Below are positions 25,944 to 34,106 of a stretch of DNA of 64,000 bases, piece after piece. Source of the stretch: Phycisphaerales bacterium (GTDB lineage: Bacteria; Planctomycetota; Phycisphaerae; Phycisphaerales; UBA1924); NCBI GenBank assembly GCA_027019265.1, contig JALUWX010000012.1, positions 35,802-99,801 on the forward strand. Reading direction: 5' to 3'. The number at the start of each line of letters is the position of its first letter. Positions within the stretch are counted from its first letter, which is position 1. Below the pieces are notes generated by a model that did no database searches, was not told the DNA's origin, and was given only the letters and a program-made list of their open reading frames with translations. A program made the position numbers and the translations under genes.

Positions 25944-26049
25944 TACGCCGCAAAGACCTGCGCCGCCAATTCCAACTCCATCAACTCCGATGCCGAAGGG
26001 GCCGCCACTATTCACGCCCCCACCACCGCCTCCAAGACCCAGCAGTTGA
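25876..26049 (+). CDS. Possible small proline-rich protein overlapping the previous gene
   Basis: A 57-aa frame that overlaps the end of the previous gene in another frame. After MQQPNQPSH it is almost entirely Pro-rich repeats (TPPPRPAPPPRPSTPQRP, PPPPPPRPSS). AAGGAG lies 12 nt before ATG 25876; an ATG at 25864 abuts it directly. Both frames are low-complexity here, so only one need be real. If translated it would be a disordered, perhaps SH3- or profilin-like-binding, peptide. Confidence 0.3.
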   Translation: MQQPNQPSHPTPPPRPAPPPRPSTPQRPAPPIPTPSTPMPKGPPLFTPPPPPPRPSS

Positions 26050-26213
26050 GAGCAAGGGTTCTTCAAGTATTCGTAAAAATAATGGATTTGCAGATAGAGT
26101 ATTACTGCACGATGTCGTGGATTTTTCTGCAAAATCAGTCTTCGGATCCAGGAATCACTACGCCTAAGCGACCAATGGGGCGCATGAGTTCGATGTGTTT
26201 GGTATGATCTGGA
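26050..26213. other. Intergenic lower-GC spacer
   Basis: 164 bases with no convincing gene, terminator or repeat. GC is below that of flanking chromosome. Confidence 0.5.
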
Positions 26214-27023
26214 ATGGGACAACCAAAGGTATCTTTCGTACAGTGCGAGCAGGCGACCGTCTGGCCTGAGATCAGTAAGACTCATGACTGGATCGATTCT
26301 TCCTTTTCAACAAGCCCGAGTGCAATTGGGGAATTGAGATTTAGTCCGCCAGCAAACGGAAATTATGCCCGCAAGCATCCGGTATGCGATCCCTCCGGGG
26401 CGACAGTCGGGTATATCGCCAAGGGTGTCTGGGAGATTGGGTATACATATACAAGTGTCTACGTAGGGGGGTGTTTTTGGATTGCGAATGCACCGATCCG
26501 GGGGACAACATCAAGCAATGATTTCTCGCGAGTCTCGCTTGTAGATAGAGTGGGGCAATTCTTCTGGGGTAAAGATCCGAAGTTTGCTGTGACAAAAACG
26601 TTTGTTCTTGGGGATGGTTGGCCCTTTTCGATAGAAGCATTTAAGCTTGTTGGGGATGGGTCACACCTGTTCTATATGTCGAAATGTGGCTTCGCACTTT
26701 TTGACGTCCGGGGTAGAGAGCGTGAGGCACAAGTGGATTTTGATGACTTGGCCTATCAGTTTTCAGGATTCGACGTATCTCCTAAAGTATTGAGCCTTGC
26801 AGTTGCGTTCTCAACACGGGATTGCCGAGACGTTGTTGACGGGGAATATCGATACAAGAATTTCCTACGCTTGTACGACATGACTACGGGATTCGTACTC
26901 GGGCAGCAGGATTTGCCTGGATCCAGCCATGAGCATTGGGTAGTTAATTTTAGCGAAAATGGTCGTCGGCTAAAGGTGGAGTCTAAATCAAAAATTATAA
27001 TTTTTGAAATGAAATCGATTTAG
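26214..27023 (+). CDS. Unknown soluble protein in the lower-GC island
   Basis: A 269-aa protein, not recognised. No signal peptide or membrane span. It is rich in aromatic beta strands (VWEIGYTYTSVYVGGCFWIA, GDGWPFSIEAFKLVGDGSHLF, MSKCGFALFDVRG, LRLYDMTTGFVLGQQDLPG) that could form a WD40- or beta-propeller-like sheet. The frame is open over 270 codons in A/T-biased DNA, which makes chance unlikely. No ribosome site stands out before ATG 26214 (TCTGGAATGGGAC), so the start is uncertain. It ends the island; the next gene returns to high GC. Confidence 0.6.
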   Translation: MGQPKVSFVQCEQATVWPEISKTHDWIDSSFSTSPSAIGELRFSPPANGNYARKHPVCDPSGATVGYIAKGVWEIGYTYTSVYVGGCFWIANAPIRGTTSSNDFSRVSLVDRVGQFFWGKDPKFAVTKTFVLGDGWPFSIEAFKLVGDGSHLFYMSKCGFALFDVRGREREAQVDFDDLAYQFSGFDVSPKVLSLAVAFSTRDCRDVVDGEYRYKNFLRLYDMTTGFVLGQQDLPGSSHEHWVVNFSENGRRLKVESKSKIIIFEMKSI

Positions 27024-27357
27024 TTAATCCGGGAGGCCCGCGACTTGAGCCCCGCAAGTCACGGAACGAACACCCTCCAGCCACCTACGCCCCCGATCCC
27101 GAACGTGCCGAAGCGCCACATTCGGGCCACCCGGACCCAACCGAACCAATAGCTACCACAAAAACCGCCCGCGCCACCCCAGCGGTACAGGGCAGCGCGG
27201 ACGGCGAAAGGAGAATCTCGTTCACGGACGGGACCACCGGGGGATCTCGATCGTCCCTCGGGGACGGCCGGTCCGGAGCCGGAGATCTGGTGCACGGCGC
27301 TTGGGCAGCAGGCGGCCGTCTGGTACATTGCACCATCATCAACCAGAGGGGATCCCG
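27024..27357. other. Gene-free boundary between island and chromosome
   Basis: 334 bases without a supported gene. Composition changes from A/T-rich to GC-rich near 27050. Apart from the promoter at 27301-27329 it contains no tRNA, repeat or integrase-type site that I can recognise. Confidence 0.5.
27301..27329 (+). promoter_or_regulatory. Promoter of the 27358 VCBS gene
   Basis: TTGGGC, a 17-bp spacer ending CTGG, and TACATT (27324-27329), 28 nt before ATG. Almost identical in layout to the promoter at 28707-28735. Confidence 0.65.
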
Positions 27358-28629
27358 ATGAACCGCACCGCCCGCATCATGCTGCCGCTCGTCCTTGTCC
27401 AGTCTCCGCTCCTCGCGCAGGACTGCACGCGCGGAGGGCTCTACGGCCCCGATCTGCGGTTCACCGTCGGGGAGTCGCCCACCCAGGTCGGCGCCGAGGA
27501 CGTGGACCTCGATGGGGACATCGATCTGGTCGTGGTGACCGAGTCCGGGGCGCTCTCGGTGCTGCTCAACGACGCCACAGGGCTCTTTGAGCTCGCGTCG
27601 AGCATCGGGGTCCGCTCGAGCGGTTTCGTGTTCGAGTCCAACACGGGCAGCGGGTATCCGAACATCCTCGCGTGGGACACCGAGTTCGGCGCACTCGTCA
27701 CGCTGGAGAACCTGTTCGAGTTTCTGCCCGAGTTCGTCGAGGTCTCGCGCCGCTCCTTCCCATTCGCCGGCCCCGTCAGTCTGCACCGCGCGGAACTGAC
27801 GACGGACGAGTTCGAGGATCTCGTGTTCGTGGTCAAGGACGAGAACGCGGTGTACGTCGAGGACAAGACCGGGCTCTATGAGTCGTTCGCCACCGGAGTC
27901 GATCCCGTGGACGCGACCCTCGCAGACATGGACGGGGACGGGCAGCGCGACGTGGTCGTCGCGAACGCGGGGACGTCCGATGTGTCGGTGCTGCTCAACC
28001 GCTCCAAACCATTCGGGGTGATCCCGATGTTCGAGCCCCAGCTCCGGTTCGGGCTCTTCGGCGACACCCCCAGCGCCATCGCGAGCGCGGATCTGGACAA
28101 CGACGGGGACACCGACATCGTCGTCTCCAACCGCGCGAGCAACGACGTGAGCGTGCTCCTGAACGACGGCTCGGGGTTCCTGATCGCGAAGAAACGCTTC
28201 GGGGTCGGGGACGGACCGGCCGACGTCGTCCTCGCGGATATCGATCGGGACACGCACCTGGACATCATCACCGCGAACCAGGGGTCGGGCGACATCACAA
28301 TCCTCTTTGGATCCGGCGACGCGCGATTCGACGCCTCGGAGACCTTCAACGCCTCCGCCTCCCCCCGCACGCTGGTCGTCGCAACGCTCGCATCGGGCAT
28401 GGGCCCCGGGATCGCATCGGTCTCGGGGGAATACGACGAAGTCAGCGTGCTCCGGAGCCGCTGCGCCGATGAATCGTTGTGCCGACCCGATCTCAACGCG
28501 GACGGGAATCTCGACTTCTTCGATCTGACGTTGCTCCTCCAGTCCAACGTCGATTACGACGGGAACACGGTCTTCGACTTCTTCGATCTGAGCATGTACC
28601 TCGGCGAGTTCCTCGCCGGGTGCCCGTGA
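27358..28629 (+). CDS. Secreted VCBS/FG-GAP repeat protein with GC-type dockerin module
   Basis: A 423-aa exported protein. Signal peptide 1-20 (ending LLAQ). At least four FG-GAP/VCBS-type repeats carry DxDxDG calcium loops: DLDGDIDLVVV, DMDGDGQRDVVVAN, DLDNDGDTDIVVSN and DIDRDTHLDIITAN, as in integrin-like beta-propellers. The C-terminal module is the short-linker form: Cys, DLNADGNLDFFDLTLLL, DYDGNTVFDFFDLSMYL, ending LAGCP. Start ATG 27358 follows GAGGGG; a longer in-frame start at 27301 would precede the promoter. Likely a surface adhesin or glycan-binding protein. Confidence 0.85.
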   Translation: MNRTARIMLPLVLVQSPLLAQDCTRGGLYGPDLRFTVGESPTQVGAEDVDLDGDIDLVVVTESGALSVLLNDATGLFELASSIGVRSSGFVFESNTGSGYPNILAWDTEFGALVTLENLFEFLPEFVEVSRRSFPFAGPVSLHRAELTTDEFEDLVFVVKDENAVYVEDKTGLYESFATGVDPVDATLADMDGDGQRDVVVANAGTSDVSVLLNRSKPFGVIPMFEPQLRFGLFGDTPSAIASADLDNDGDTDIVVSNRASNDVSVLLNDGSGFLIAKKRFGVGDGPADVVLADIDRDTHLDIITANQGSGDITILFGSGDARFDASETFNASASPRTLVVATLASGMGPGIASVSGEYDEVSVLRSRCADESLCRPDLNADGNLDFFDLTLLLQSNVDYDGNTVFDFFDLSMYLGEFLAGCP

Positions 28630-28706
28630 TCGCCTGAGAACCAGGTCGCGCATCGAAACACATCCCACACAACAACCGCCCGCGCACAAACCAGGTCAAT
28701 TCGTTC

Positions 28707-28735
28707 TTGGATGGAACCCCCCGCTCTGGTACACT
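28707..28735 (+). promoter_or_regulatory. Promoter of the 28768 gene
   Basis: TTGGAT, a 17-bp spacer ending CTGG, and TACACT (28730-28735), 32 nt before ATG. Confidence 0.65.
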
Positions 28736-28767
28736 CGGCCCGGACACATCAACGGGAAGGGGAATCC

Positions 28768-29493
28768 ATGACCATCCGAAGCACGACACCGATCCTCACC
28801 ATCGCCCTTCTCGCGGGCGCGATCGCCGCACCCGTTTCCGCGGGTGACCAGTCCGCGCTCCCCGTGCGCATCGCCGGCGAAGGGAGCGTCTTCGCGAACT
28901 CCGGGATCCCGGGCGCGATGACGACGGGACGGTTCGAGTTCGCCATCATCATCGACGACCTGAACATGCCCCCGGACACCTCGGGCTTCGGGTTCCGCTA
29001 CCCCAACGCCGTCTCCGAGTTCGCGATCGACGACCTCACCATGCAGGGGGTGCTCTACTTCGACGGCGCGCCCACCGAGACGAACCACTGCTGGATCCGC
29101 TTCGCCCAAGCCGAGAACGTCCTCCGGATCACCCTCGCGAACGACTCGGACACGTCCGTCTACTTCCTCGGGAACCTCAGCAACCCGAGCGGGATCGAAA
29201 CCATCGACGACCTCGTCGGGATGACCTTCGCGGACTTCGTCCCGGGCTCCGTCTCCATCACCCTCGAAGAGAACGGGCTCATGACGGGCGCGAGCGCCTT
29301 CGGGTCCGTGGACGATCTGTCCATCACCTACCTCCCCATCGCGTGCCCCTCGGACCTCAACGCCGACGGCGAGCGCGACTTCTTCGACCTCAGCATCCTC
29401 CTGACCGACCGCCCCGACATCGACGGGTCCACGAGCTTCGACTTCTTCGACATCACCGCCTTCCTCGACGGCTTCAACCAGCCCTGCCCGTGA
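28768..29493 (+). CDS. Secreted protein with GC-type dockerin module
   Basis: A 241-aa exported protein. Signal peptide 1-24 (PILTIALLAGAIAAPVSAGD). The body is a single beta-rich domain (RFEFAIIIDDLNMPPDTSGF, AVSEFAIDDLTMQG) reminiscent of uncharacterised PEP-CTERM/choice-of-anchor proteins. The C-terminal module has short spacing: Cys, DLNADGERDFFDLSILL, DIDGSTSFDFFDITAFL, ending NQPCP, so the usual Gly before Cys is replaced by Pro. AAGGGGAA precedes ATG 28768. Confidence 0.82.
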   Translation: MTIRSTTPILTIALLAGAIAAPVSAGDQSALPVRIAGEGSVFANSGIPGAMTTGRFEFAIIIDDLNMPPDTSGFGFRYPNAVSEFAIDDLTMQGVLYFDGAPTETNHCWIRFAQAENVLRITLANDSDTSVYFLGNLSNPSGIETIDDLVGMTFADFVPGSVSITLEENGLMTGASAFGSVDDLSITYLPIACPSDLNADGERDFFDLSILLTDRPDIDGSTSFDFFDITAFLDGFNQPCP

Positions 29494-29527
29494 GCGATCG
29501 CTCGGGGTCGTATCTCGATAGACCCGC

Positions 29528-31969
29528 TCACTCGTCTGTTTCGTCGGTACTTTCCGCATCGCGTCTGCTCGGGAGTTCCTCAGGGCGATGGATCCAAATA
29601 AATTTTCTCGAGGAGCGTACCGACCATCGCAAACTCTCGTCGAGCTCTTCAACCGTAAGGAGAGACTTGAGTTCCTGAGCCAATTCATCGTCGTCGGGTC
29701 GCATCATCTCGAACAGAGCGTCACGGAACCGCTCCGCCTCAGTCTTTGGATCTATTTCGACAAAATTCGGAAAGCTGTCGTAGACGATGTCGGGAAGCCC
29801 CAGGATCTCCCAAATCCGATCCCCGTACCGAGAGTCCAGGAACGATGTGACCTTGATGGGGAAGCTCACACCCGGGACCCGATCGGATTCGTCAGGGAGG
29901 CTCGGATCCCCGGGTTTCGGAGGCCCTTCGATCTCGTCCTCAGACCCGAGGACCCACTCGGAACCCGGGCCCCTGAACTCCGGCGCGTCGAGGAACATGG
30001 GGATATCGTCCTGCGCGATCTTGGTCAGGAGGGATTCGTACTCTTCGTCGGATACGTCCTCGTAATCTATGGAGTGTGAGAGCACCCGCCCAGCGATCGC
30101 TTGTTCCGGAGCATGGACAACGACGGTCCATGCGGGAACGTCATACACCTGGATCTGATACTCGCGATCCTCCTCAGCGGATCCCGTATTCGCTTTGTCG
30201 TGCCCCCCGTCCTTCTCCGATTCCTGGGTGTCATCGAGATCAACTCCAAAGAGCGCTTCCCCGATTGGTCGTGTTTCCGTCCCGCGTTCCTCCCACTCTA
30301 TATGGAGCACTTCGGTTTGCTCGCTCAGCTTCTGGAGCCGATCGATATCGCTCTGGAGCCGATCGATATCGCTGTCCCAAACGAATCGCTCCATGATCAA
30401 TGCCCCCTCGTCATTGATCACGGCCATCACGCGGGTCGCCCCCATATCGCAGAGCGCAAACTGCGTCCCCCGGAGGTCCGGGTCCACAAACACGCTCCCG
30501 CTCAAAGAGGATTCGTAGAAACTGGCCGCGACAAACACAGGATCATGAATGATCGTTCCATACATTTCGGTATGCTCAAAGCGCGCATCGACAAACCGAC
30601 TATTCTCGATGAACATCCCATTCATCTTCGTGCTGTCGAACCAAGAACCCGATGCGTTCACATCCTCCCACCTCGCATTGTTCAGGTTCGTGTCCGAGCA
30701 GTTTGAGCCATACAGGTTGATGTACCCGAACCTCGAGTTGCTCAGGTCCGCGCCGGAGAAGTCGGCCCCGACGAACACCGCATTATGGATCACGACCCCG
30801 CGCAGATCCGCGTCCTCGAAGTCCGCGTGAGGCAGCATCGCACCATCGAACGCGCCCGGAACCCTCCGGAAATCCAATTGCCCGGATGATCCCTGCTGCG
30901 CGATTCGTGCGAGCGCGACGGCCTGCTCCAGCTCGACCGGGTCGATCGGGTCGTAATCCTCCACATCCCACCAGGAATCCGCGCGATCGCCGAGCAGGTC
31001 CCAGAGCGTGTTCGCTTCCGGGGATCCCCCATCGAAACCCATTGTCCTGATCGTTGCAAGTATCGCATCGCTCACACGTCCGATCTCAACGTCGAAGATC
31101 GGGCGATCACTCCGAAGGAATCTGATGAACTCATCGAAGATCGTCTCGAGGTTCGGATACGTCTTCGTCGTTGTCGGCCACCCGCTCAGATGATCCTGGT
31201 CCTCGATCGCACCCAGATGATCCACGGACATGAGCATGGTGTCGATGACCGAGTGGATCGCGATCACTTGGGCATCGATGTCGGCCTTCGTGTCGAGCCC
31301 CTCAAGCACACGAACGAGTGCTTCCCGCGCGGCCTTCTCCTCAAACTCCCGTTCCCGGAGCAGGGTCTCGTGCCTCCAACGGAACAGCGCAACCGCTTTC
31401 TGCGAGATCATCGACTCGCTCTGGGCTTGCATGAGGTCGGTCTGCTTCTGAATCTGCTCTTCTTGATCCTCAAGGAGACCATTCTGCGTATCGAGCCGCT
31501 CGTTCTGTCCGAGCAGCGCCATCAACTGAGCCGCAACAAGCATCGACCCGAGCACCCCCCCGAGCGCCAGAATCGTCCTCCAATACGCGCGACCTACCAC
31601 GAACACCGCGAGCAGCTCCGCGACATCCCGCTTCACTTCCTCTTTCCCGAGATGCTCCTCGATCGTCCCGTCCCGAGCAATGCACTCCCGGACGACCTTC
31701 GTGAAGATCTTTTCGACATCCGGGAGCACCCATCTCCGGACGAACATCCCAGCGAGAATCAGCACACACATCGCGAGTATCGCCGCGATGTAATAGTGGA
31801 ACGATATTTCCTCCCACAGGATCGCAAAATCACCAGTCGGGATCACGAATCCAACAGTCAGGCACGTAATCCCGAACAGCGACCATTTCAGGATCTCAAC
31901 CATTGATGAGACCCGGGATCTCCGGGATTCATTCTCATCATGTTCCCCATGTCCCCTCGGATCATCCAT
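29528..31969 (-). CDS. Membrane protein with coiled coil and pentapeptide repeats
   Basis: An 813-aa protein. Two spans near residues 28-45 and 58-78, a third at about 128-150 (ILALGGVLGSMLVAAQLMALL), then a Gln/Glu-rich coiled coil (about 152-220). Pentapeptide repeats A(D/N)LxX run from about 385 to 530 (ADFEDADLRGVVIHNAVFVG, ADFSGADLSNSRFGYINLYG), giving a right-handed beta-helix. A second coiled coil has a duplicated heptad (DIDRLQSDIDRLQ). The acidic C-terminal ~200 residues are unrecognised. Pentapeptide proteins bind partners by shape rather than catalysis. It sits between dockerin genes but has no anchor module itself. ATG 31969 lies inside a low-signal region; ATG at MVEILKWSL is an alternative. 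Confidence 0.8.
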   Translation of the reverse strand: MDDPRGHGEHDENESRRSRVSSMVEILKWSLFGITCLTVGFVIPTGDFAILWEEISFHYYIAAILAMCVLILAGMFVRRWVLPDVEKIFTKVVRECIARDGTIEEHLGKEEVKRDVAELLAVFVVGRAYWRTILALGGVLGSMLVAAQLMALLGQNERLDTQNGLLEDQEEQIQKQTDLMQAQSESMISQKAVALFRWRHETLLREREFEEKAAREALVRVLEGLDTKADIDAQVIAIHSVIDTMLMSVDHLGAIEDQDHLSGWPTTTKTYPNLETIFDEFIRFLRSDRPIFDVEIGRVSDAILATIRTMGFDGGSPEANTLWDLLGDRADSWWDVEDYDPIDPVELEQAVALARIAQQGSSGQLDFRRVPGAFDGAMLPHADFEDADLRGVVIHNAVFVGADFSGADLSNSRFGYINLYGSNCSDTNLNNARWEDVNASGSWFDSTKMNGMFIENSRFVDARFEHTEMYGTIIHDPVFVAASFYESSLSGSVFVDPDLRGTQFALCDMGATRVMAVINDEGALIMERFVWDSDIDRLQSDIDRLQKLSEQTEVLHIEWEERGTETRPIGEALFGVDLDDTQESEKDGGHDKANTGSAEEDREYQIQVYDVPAWTVVVHAPEQAIAGRVLSHSIDYEDVSDEEYESLLTKIAQDDIPMFLDAPEFRGPGSEWVLGSEDEIEGPPKPGDPSLPDESDRVPGVSFPIKVTSFLDSRYGDRIWEILGLPDIVYDSFPNFVEIDPKTEAERFRDALFEMMRPDDDELAQELKSLLTVEELDESLRWSVRSSRKFIWIHRPEELPSRRDAESTDETDE
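30332..30373 (-). repeat. Perfect 21-bp tandem duplication (one coiled-coil heptad)
   Basis: Two identical 21-bp copies (30332-30352 and 30353-30373) inside the pentapeptide gene, coding for two copies of a D-I-D-R-L-Q heptad. The perfect DNA identity shows a recent in-frame duplication. Confidence 0.85.
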
Positions 31970-32090
31970 GCACGGATCATAACGAAACCTGACACGTCTC
32001 GCAATTCATGAAGCGACTCGCTTCACATCTCCAGACCCAATCCATCGGTACATCCGATGGTCTCAAGAATGCCGAGCGTGAAGTTGCCTC

Positions 32091-33746
32091 TCACGGACAC
32101 CCCACCCCAAACGCACCCAGAAACGCACTCACGTCGAAGAAGTCGAACAACCCGTCACCCGAGAAGTCCGCAACAGGGTCCTCGTTCCCGAGCGCCTCGA
32201 GGAACGCGGACAGGTCGAAGAAGTCCAGCATCCCGTCCCCCGTCAGGTCCGCCGGGCAGCTCGTCCCCGTGATCGTGAACGACACATCCGAGTCATCGAA
32301 CGATTCGTTCCCGTCCGGATCCCGGATCACCAGGCGCAGCCGCGCGTCCGTCGTTCCCACATCGGGCACCTCCCAGTAGTACGCGCCCGAGGACCCGTCG
32401 AACCCGAGCGCGATCGTCATCGGGAAGCTCGCGCCCCCGTCCGTCGAGAGCAGCAGGTCCGCCGTCGTGACCCCCTCGGGGGAATCGAAGAGCCAGGTCG
32501 TCTCGACGGGCTCACTCGGGTCAAGCGAAAGCCCGTCGTTCTGGCTCGTCATGTAGACCCCGGGCGCGTCCCCCGTCGCCGGCGCGGGCACGTGCTTGAC
32601 AATGCAGTGCATCACACCCGCCGCCGTCACCAGCGCCTGACAGTTGATCTGCACGATCGTCTTGTCCGGGTACGCGCTCTCCCACACCATCAGCGCGTCG
32701 TCGTTGAACTGCGAAGCCGTCGAGTTCGTGTAGCGCGGGACCAGCACCAGGTCGTTGCAGATCACCGCATTGGTAAACGTGTAGTGCGTCCCCCCGGAGC
32801 GCACCGCCGGGACCCGGTACACCTGGAACCCCCGAGCGGCGAAGTCCGCCGCGGCGTTGTCCGACGTCATCGCCCACGACGCGCTGGGCTCGTTCACCCA
32901 CTCGGAGATCATCACCTTGTCGTCATCGAGCATGATCATCCACATATCGATGTGCTGGGTCGAATCCACGAACGTCGGGTACGGGGTGTACAGCGTGGTG
33001 TCGAGGTTCTGGTAGTCCTTCCAGAGCTGCACGATCTCGCTCTCGCTCAGCCCCGGGTTCTCATTCGCGATGAGCCGGGTCGCATGACCCACCCCCCCGG
33101 GGTTCCCCGTCTCCAGGTGGTAGTTCCCGCCCCCGTGCACGAGCGGGATCAGGAACGACGGCTCACCCCGTGCCCCCGCCCAGTACGACGGGAGCGCGTT
33201 GTCGTTCGGACGAGGCCGGTTGTACGTGTGGTCCACGATCGCGCGCACCCCACCCGTCCCGTCCGGCGCGGACCCGAGGAAGATGTACCGAGGCCCGAAG
33301 TCCCGCGCCCAGATCGTGTCCGTCGCGCGAACATGGAACTCCACGCGCGACATGTCCGCCCCGATCGCCGTCAGCTGGTCCGACGCGCTCGTGCGCTCCG
33401 ATGTGGTGTCCACGAAGATGTACGCATCCGCGTCCCCCGTCGTCGTGATCTCCCGGGTCATCTGCGCCAAGATCGACTTCCACGCGCTCGACCCCTCCCA
33501 CGTCATGATGATCCCCTCAGCGGGCTCGTACTCCCCGGGTGTCCGGATCAGCCCCACGGGCGCGCCCCCACGCGCCCCCGAAGCCACGATCGGGTTCGTC
33601 TCGACAAACGCGCGCTCCTCGATCGTCATCGAACGAGGAACCTCGACCCCCTCCGGATACACCACCGACGGATCCTCCCCCGACCCCATCGCGATGGGAG
33701 CAAGGCCAGCGAGCAGGACAAGGGCGCAGCACGTATGCGTGGTCAT
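32091..33746 (-). CDS. Secreted agmatine/peptidylarginine deiminase-family enzyme with GC-type dockerin module
   Basis: A 551-aa exported enzyme. Signal peptide 1-20 (CCALVLLAGLAPIAMG). The Porphyromonas-type deiminase core has a catalytic Asp in WARDFGPRY, His-x-Asp in STQHIDMWM, an HGGGNYHLETGN block and a Cys in AAGVMHCIVKHVP. These fit the Asp/His/Cys set of the fold, which converts guanidino groups of arginine or agmatine to ureido. A beta domain follows and then the long-linker dockerin module (Cys, DLTGDGMLDFFDLSAFLEAL, DFSGDGLFDFFDVSAFLGAF, GVGCP). ATG 33746 follows GGAGAGA. Export favours a peptide or environmental substrate over cytosolic agmatine catabolism. Confidence 0.82.
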   Translation of the reverse strand: MTTHTCCALVLLAGLAPIAMGSGEDPSVVYPEGVEVPRSMTIEERAFVETNPIVASGARGGAPVGLIRTPGEYEPAEGIIMTWEGSSAWKSILAQMTREITTTGDADAYIFVDTTSERTSASDQLTAIGADMSRVEFHVRATDTIWARDFGPRYIFLGSAPDGTGGVRAIVDHTYNRPRPNDNALPSYWAGARGEPSFLIPLVHGGGNYHLETGNPGGVGHATRLIANENPGLSESEIVQLWKDYQNLDTTLYTPYPTFVDSTQHIDMWMIMLDDDKVMISEWVNEPSASWAMTSDNAAADFAARGFQVYRVPAVRSGGTHYTFTNAVICNDLVLVPRYTNSTASQFNDDALMVWESAYPDKTIVQINCQALVTAAGVMHCIVKHVPAPATGDAPGVYMTSQNDGLSLDPSEPVETTWLFDSPEGVTTADLLLSTDGGASFPMTIALGFDGSSGAYYWEVPDVGTTDARLRLVIRDPDGNESFDDSDVSFTITGTSCPADLTGDGMLDFFDLSAFLEALGNEDPVADFSGDGLFDFFDVSAFLGAFGVGCP

Positions 33747-33847
33747 TATGGGTCTCTCCGAGCGTGAACACCGTGCCCGCCGATCCGCGGCACACGAACA
33801 GAACAGCTCCATACTACACGAATCCGCCCCCAACGGAACCTTCATCC

Positions 33848-33876
33848 TTCCACCCAGACCCACGAACCGGTATCCT
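33848..33876 (+). promoter_or_regulatory. Promoter of the 33909/34103 pair
   Basis: TTCCAC, a 17-bp spacer ending CCGG, and TATCCT (33871-33876), 32 nt before ATG 33909. Confidence 0.5.
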
Positions 33877-33908
33877 CGAACCGTCCAGAATCGAACTCAG
33901 GAGGGGAC

Positions 33909-34106
33909 ATGAACACATCCCGATCACCCATCGCCATCAGTCTCGCGGCCTTCGCGATCCTCGGATCCATCATCCTCGCGTTTGCGCTCGACGCGTCGCT
34001 CGGAGTCTCCGACCCCGCTTCCCAGTTCCGGATGGTCAGCGCCCAAGCCCACGACGACGCCGCCCCCCAAAGCGCCCGAACCCATCCCCTCAGGAACCCG
34101 ATGTGA
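33909..34106 (+). CDS. Small single-span membrane protein
   Basis: A 65-aa protein with one hydrophobic segment (residues 8-27, IAISLAAFAILGSIILAFAL) and a polar tail. A strong AGGAGGGG ribosome site precedes the ATG, supporting a real gene. Its stop overlaps the GTG start of the following dockerin-tailed gene (ATGTGA), so translation is coupled. It could be a dedicated membrane partner or a signal-anchor companion of that secreted protein; this is inference. Confidence 0.65.
   Translation: MNTSRSPIAISLAAFAILGSIILAFALDASLGVSDPASQFRMVSAQAHDDAAPQSARTHPLRNPM

Noticed and set aside
25362..27060. Attachment-site repeats flanking the lower-GC island
   Set aside because: No direct repeat of useful length was found at the two edges, and no tRNA or integrase is near.
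27059..27328. 89-codon minus-strand frame in the gene-free boundary
   Set aside because: It runs opposite the promoter and leader of the VCBS gene, with Gly/Arg/Trp-rich composition and no ribosome site.
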